The translations under genes were made by a program, and so were the position numbers. The notes below the pieces were generated by a model. That model ran no database searches. It saw only the letters and a program-made list of their open reading frames with translations, and had not been told where the DNA came from. Shown here piece after piece: positions 13,255-14,897 of a stretch of 14,897 bases of DNA (position 1 is its first letter; each line of letters begins with the position of its first letter). The stretch spans positions 216,918 to 231,814 of the forward strand of contig MU646386.1 of assembly GCA_026770585.1 (NCBI GenBank), read 5' to 3'. This stretch comes from Baffinella frigidus. Lineage: Eukaryota; Cryptophyceae; Cryptomonadales; Baffinellaceae.

Positions 13255-13498
13255 ATACATGTGAGCGAGCTTCAGCGGCGACGTGCGGCTGGAAAGCGGG
13301 GTTGGGGTGGGGGGGGTGTATGAGGAAGTAGGTACGAGGTGCGGTACATGTTGCGGGGGGGGCGGCTGTCCCGATCAGCTCGCAGCCGTGTGTGTGTGTG
13401 AATGGAAACCGTTTGGGATCATTGCGTCTGCCCCGCGGCACCCACACCTTTGCTAAATCTTCATTGTGATCATGTTCACTGCTACAGGGAAACGCCAC

Positions 13499-13702
13499 AG
13501 GACCTCCCTAGTTGGGAGTCCAGGGGCTACCGCCCTAAGCGAAATGTATTTCTCAAGAGCCACGTATTAGGACCTTCCTACAAGGAAGTCCAAGGGCTAA
13601 CGCCCTAAACGAAACGTGCCCTCAATAGTCACGTATTAGGACCTTCCTATTTGGGTGTTCGAAGGCTTCCACCCTAAACAGAACGTGTTCCTAAGAGGCA
13701 CG
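13499..13702. repeat. Tandem array of about 68-bp hairpin units (three)
   Basis: Units start at 13499, 13568 and 13637, each opening with AGGACC-T-x-CCTA, continuing through CGCCCTAA-x-CGAAA-like sequence and ending near CACGTATTAGG. In units 1 and 2 the opening forms a stem (GGAC, bulged C, TCCC or TTCC paired with GGGA or GGAA, GTCC), then a second small stem (GGGC-TAxC-GCCC). Unit 3 is diverged. Confidence 0.7.
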
Positions 13703-14090
13703 CGCAAGCACGCGCCCAGAGTTCCAGCACCGTTGGTGGAATCCCGATGTAAGCCCCCGAAGGCGCGACAGAGGGCACGCGAAAGTCCGCACCAAGGGAT
13801 CCAGACCAGTGCTGGAATCCCGACACACGCCCCGGGAGGATTAACGACAGGCACGCGCAAGCACGCACCAAGGGATCCAGCAACGTTGCTGGAATCCGAA
13901 CACACGCCCCCGAAGGAGTGACAGATGGCACGCGCAGGCGCACCCCCAGGGATCCAGCGAGACTGTTGGCAACCTACACTGCCCATTGCCAAGGTCAACA
14001 TGTGCGAGCCTTCCTGGCCCAGGGATCTAGCGACGCTGCTGGGATCCCTGCACGGCTGTGACCTGACCGTTGCGCAGCCTGGTGCCGTCC
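13703..14090. repeat. Tandem array of about 76-bp units (five)
   Basis: Units begin near 13703, 13778, 13853, 13927 and 14000, with GGCACGCGCAAGCACGCACC, AGGGATCCAG...CTGGAATCC and ACACGCCCCCGAAGGA-type segments. The third unit contains CCAGCAACGTTGCTGG, a perfect 16-bp palindrome flanked by GGAT/ATCC. Later units decay. Because 76 is not a multiple of three, the open frames across the array shift and are not credible genes. Confidence 0.75.
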
Positions 14091-14897
14091 CTGGAACGTG
14101 CGTCTTGCTGCCGAGCGGTTGAAGAGTGCCCTGCGCATTGCCTCGCCGACATGTGCGATTAGACCCAGCGAAGTCTCAGCGCCGAGGCAAAGGCAGCAGC
14201 GAGGGGCCCAGCTGCTGGCATCCGTACACGACCCCTGCTGGGGGTTGGACAATTGTGGGCCTCATCGTCCGGCAAGCACACTGTGTGGCACGACCTTGCG
14301 CTGAAAGAACGCAACAAGTTGCGATCTGGGTGGGAACATCCCTGCTGCCGACGATGGAAGAGCTCAAGTGGCCGCTCACTGGGCAGGACCCACGTCTCCT
14401 TGCCTGCGAGGGCGGCGCCCAGCGCTCGCCCTAAAACGGTATCCTGCATGCAGAGGCGCTGCAGCGTCCCCCTCCACCCGATCTGCGCTTCGATGGCATG
14501 CGGGTTCTGCGCCCATCTTCGCCTCCAGTCGGATTTCAGCGAGTCCCGAGCCCGCCCCAAGACGGGTTTCGCAGGGACCACCCGCCGACAGCTTCCCGGT
14601 GGTGGCCCTGCACCTACGCAGGAGGAGCTGACGCAGAGAGAGAACGGCGAGGGCGCTGTGTCGCGTCCTCACGGCCCCCATGGAAAAAGATCCGCGAGGG
14701 TCCACGGATTTTGACTGTCAACTTAAAGCCCCGGGCTAAGTCAACTACGTAAAGTTTAGTAGGGCCTGATGTGGAACGAGTGTAAAGCTATTGCTACGCG
14801 CGGCGTGCATATAGTTGTGGTTCCATCGAGAGAGTGCCCCTGGCTTGAGTTAAATGTACCTTCAGTGCCAGGCCGACCAAACCTCCTATAGCAACAT
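14091..14897. other. Stretch with no assignable gene
   Basis: GC-rich to about 14710, then AT-richer. Overlapping open frames exist on both strands (plus 14253-14714, 153 codons; minus 14581-14159, 140 codons; minus 14705-14376, whose start is Arg/Leu/Ser-rich, as in an organelle presequence). None shows a recognisable domain, and such lengths are expected by chance at this GC. A spliced exon cannot be excluded. No repeats found apart from short palindromes such as AGCCCCGGGCT near 14728. Confidence 0.35.

Noticed and set aside
13636-14001. Minus-strand open frames over the tandem array
   Set aside because: The 76-bp period shifts frame between units, and the peptides are just the array read in different registers.
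14253-14714. 153-codon plus frame and overlapping minus frames as genes
   Set aside because: No domain, no start-context or codon signal separating one strand from the other; left as unassigned.

Overview
This window is nuclear DNA from a eukaryote, most likely a GC-rich microalga or other protist. Four things point there. A spliced nuclear gene for mitochondrial cytochrome c oxidase subunit Vb has clean GT-AG introns. A plant/alga-type TTTAGGG array is present. Microsatellites are heavy. A minus-strand gene encodes a secretory-type leader followed by LRLRGG. I cannot fix the phylum from the sequence. Haptophyte, stramenopile and cryptophyte algae are all possible; the regular GT-AG introns argue against a typical dinoflagellate.

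Layout. 1-457 (minus): 5' part of a coiled-coil gene running off the left edge. 526-700: relic of a repeat also found at 2639-2791. 702-2000: degenerate array of about eight related repeat units. 2000-2530: a repeat end and CT-rich low complexity. 2639-4571: a dense cluster of short terminal-inverted-repeat elements, interrupted by an EAGPSH-repeat open frame (3386-3823) and an ankyrin-like fragment (3861-3962). 4640-5015: TTTCGGG-like then TTTAGGG arrays. 5618-6282 and 8637-8781: three copies of a roughly 147-bp miniature element. 6370-7200: dispersed repeat plus microsatellites. 7560-7930 (minus): duplicated pieces of a beta-helix-like protein. 8321-10511: further inverted-repeat elements, with a fragment resembling the C-terminus of a non-LTR retrotransposon (9182-9380).

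The best-supported genes are in 9.9-13.3 kb. A minus-strand gene with a secretory leader (exons 10947-10625, 10577-10523, possibly 9931-9869) is divergent from a five-exon plus-strand COX5B gene (11243-13254), with 295 bp between start codons that probably hold both promoters. COX5B intron 1 carries a 156-bp tandem duplication and intron 4 carries a miniature element. Downstream (13499-14090) are two tandem arrays with hairpin-forming units. The last 800 bases hold nothing I can assign.

The main theme is an unusually varied set of very short inverted-repeat elements (120-185 bp). Several unrelated termini enclose the same small palindromic core, CCTACNGTAGG, and two core-bearing copies have 20-bp palindromes that differ only by compensatory changes. 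These are likely non-autonomous DNA elements; no transposase is visible here.
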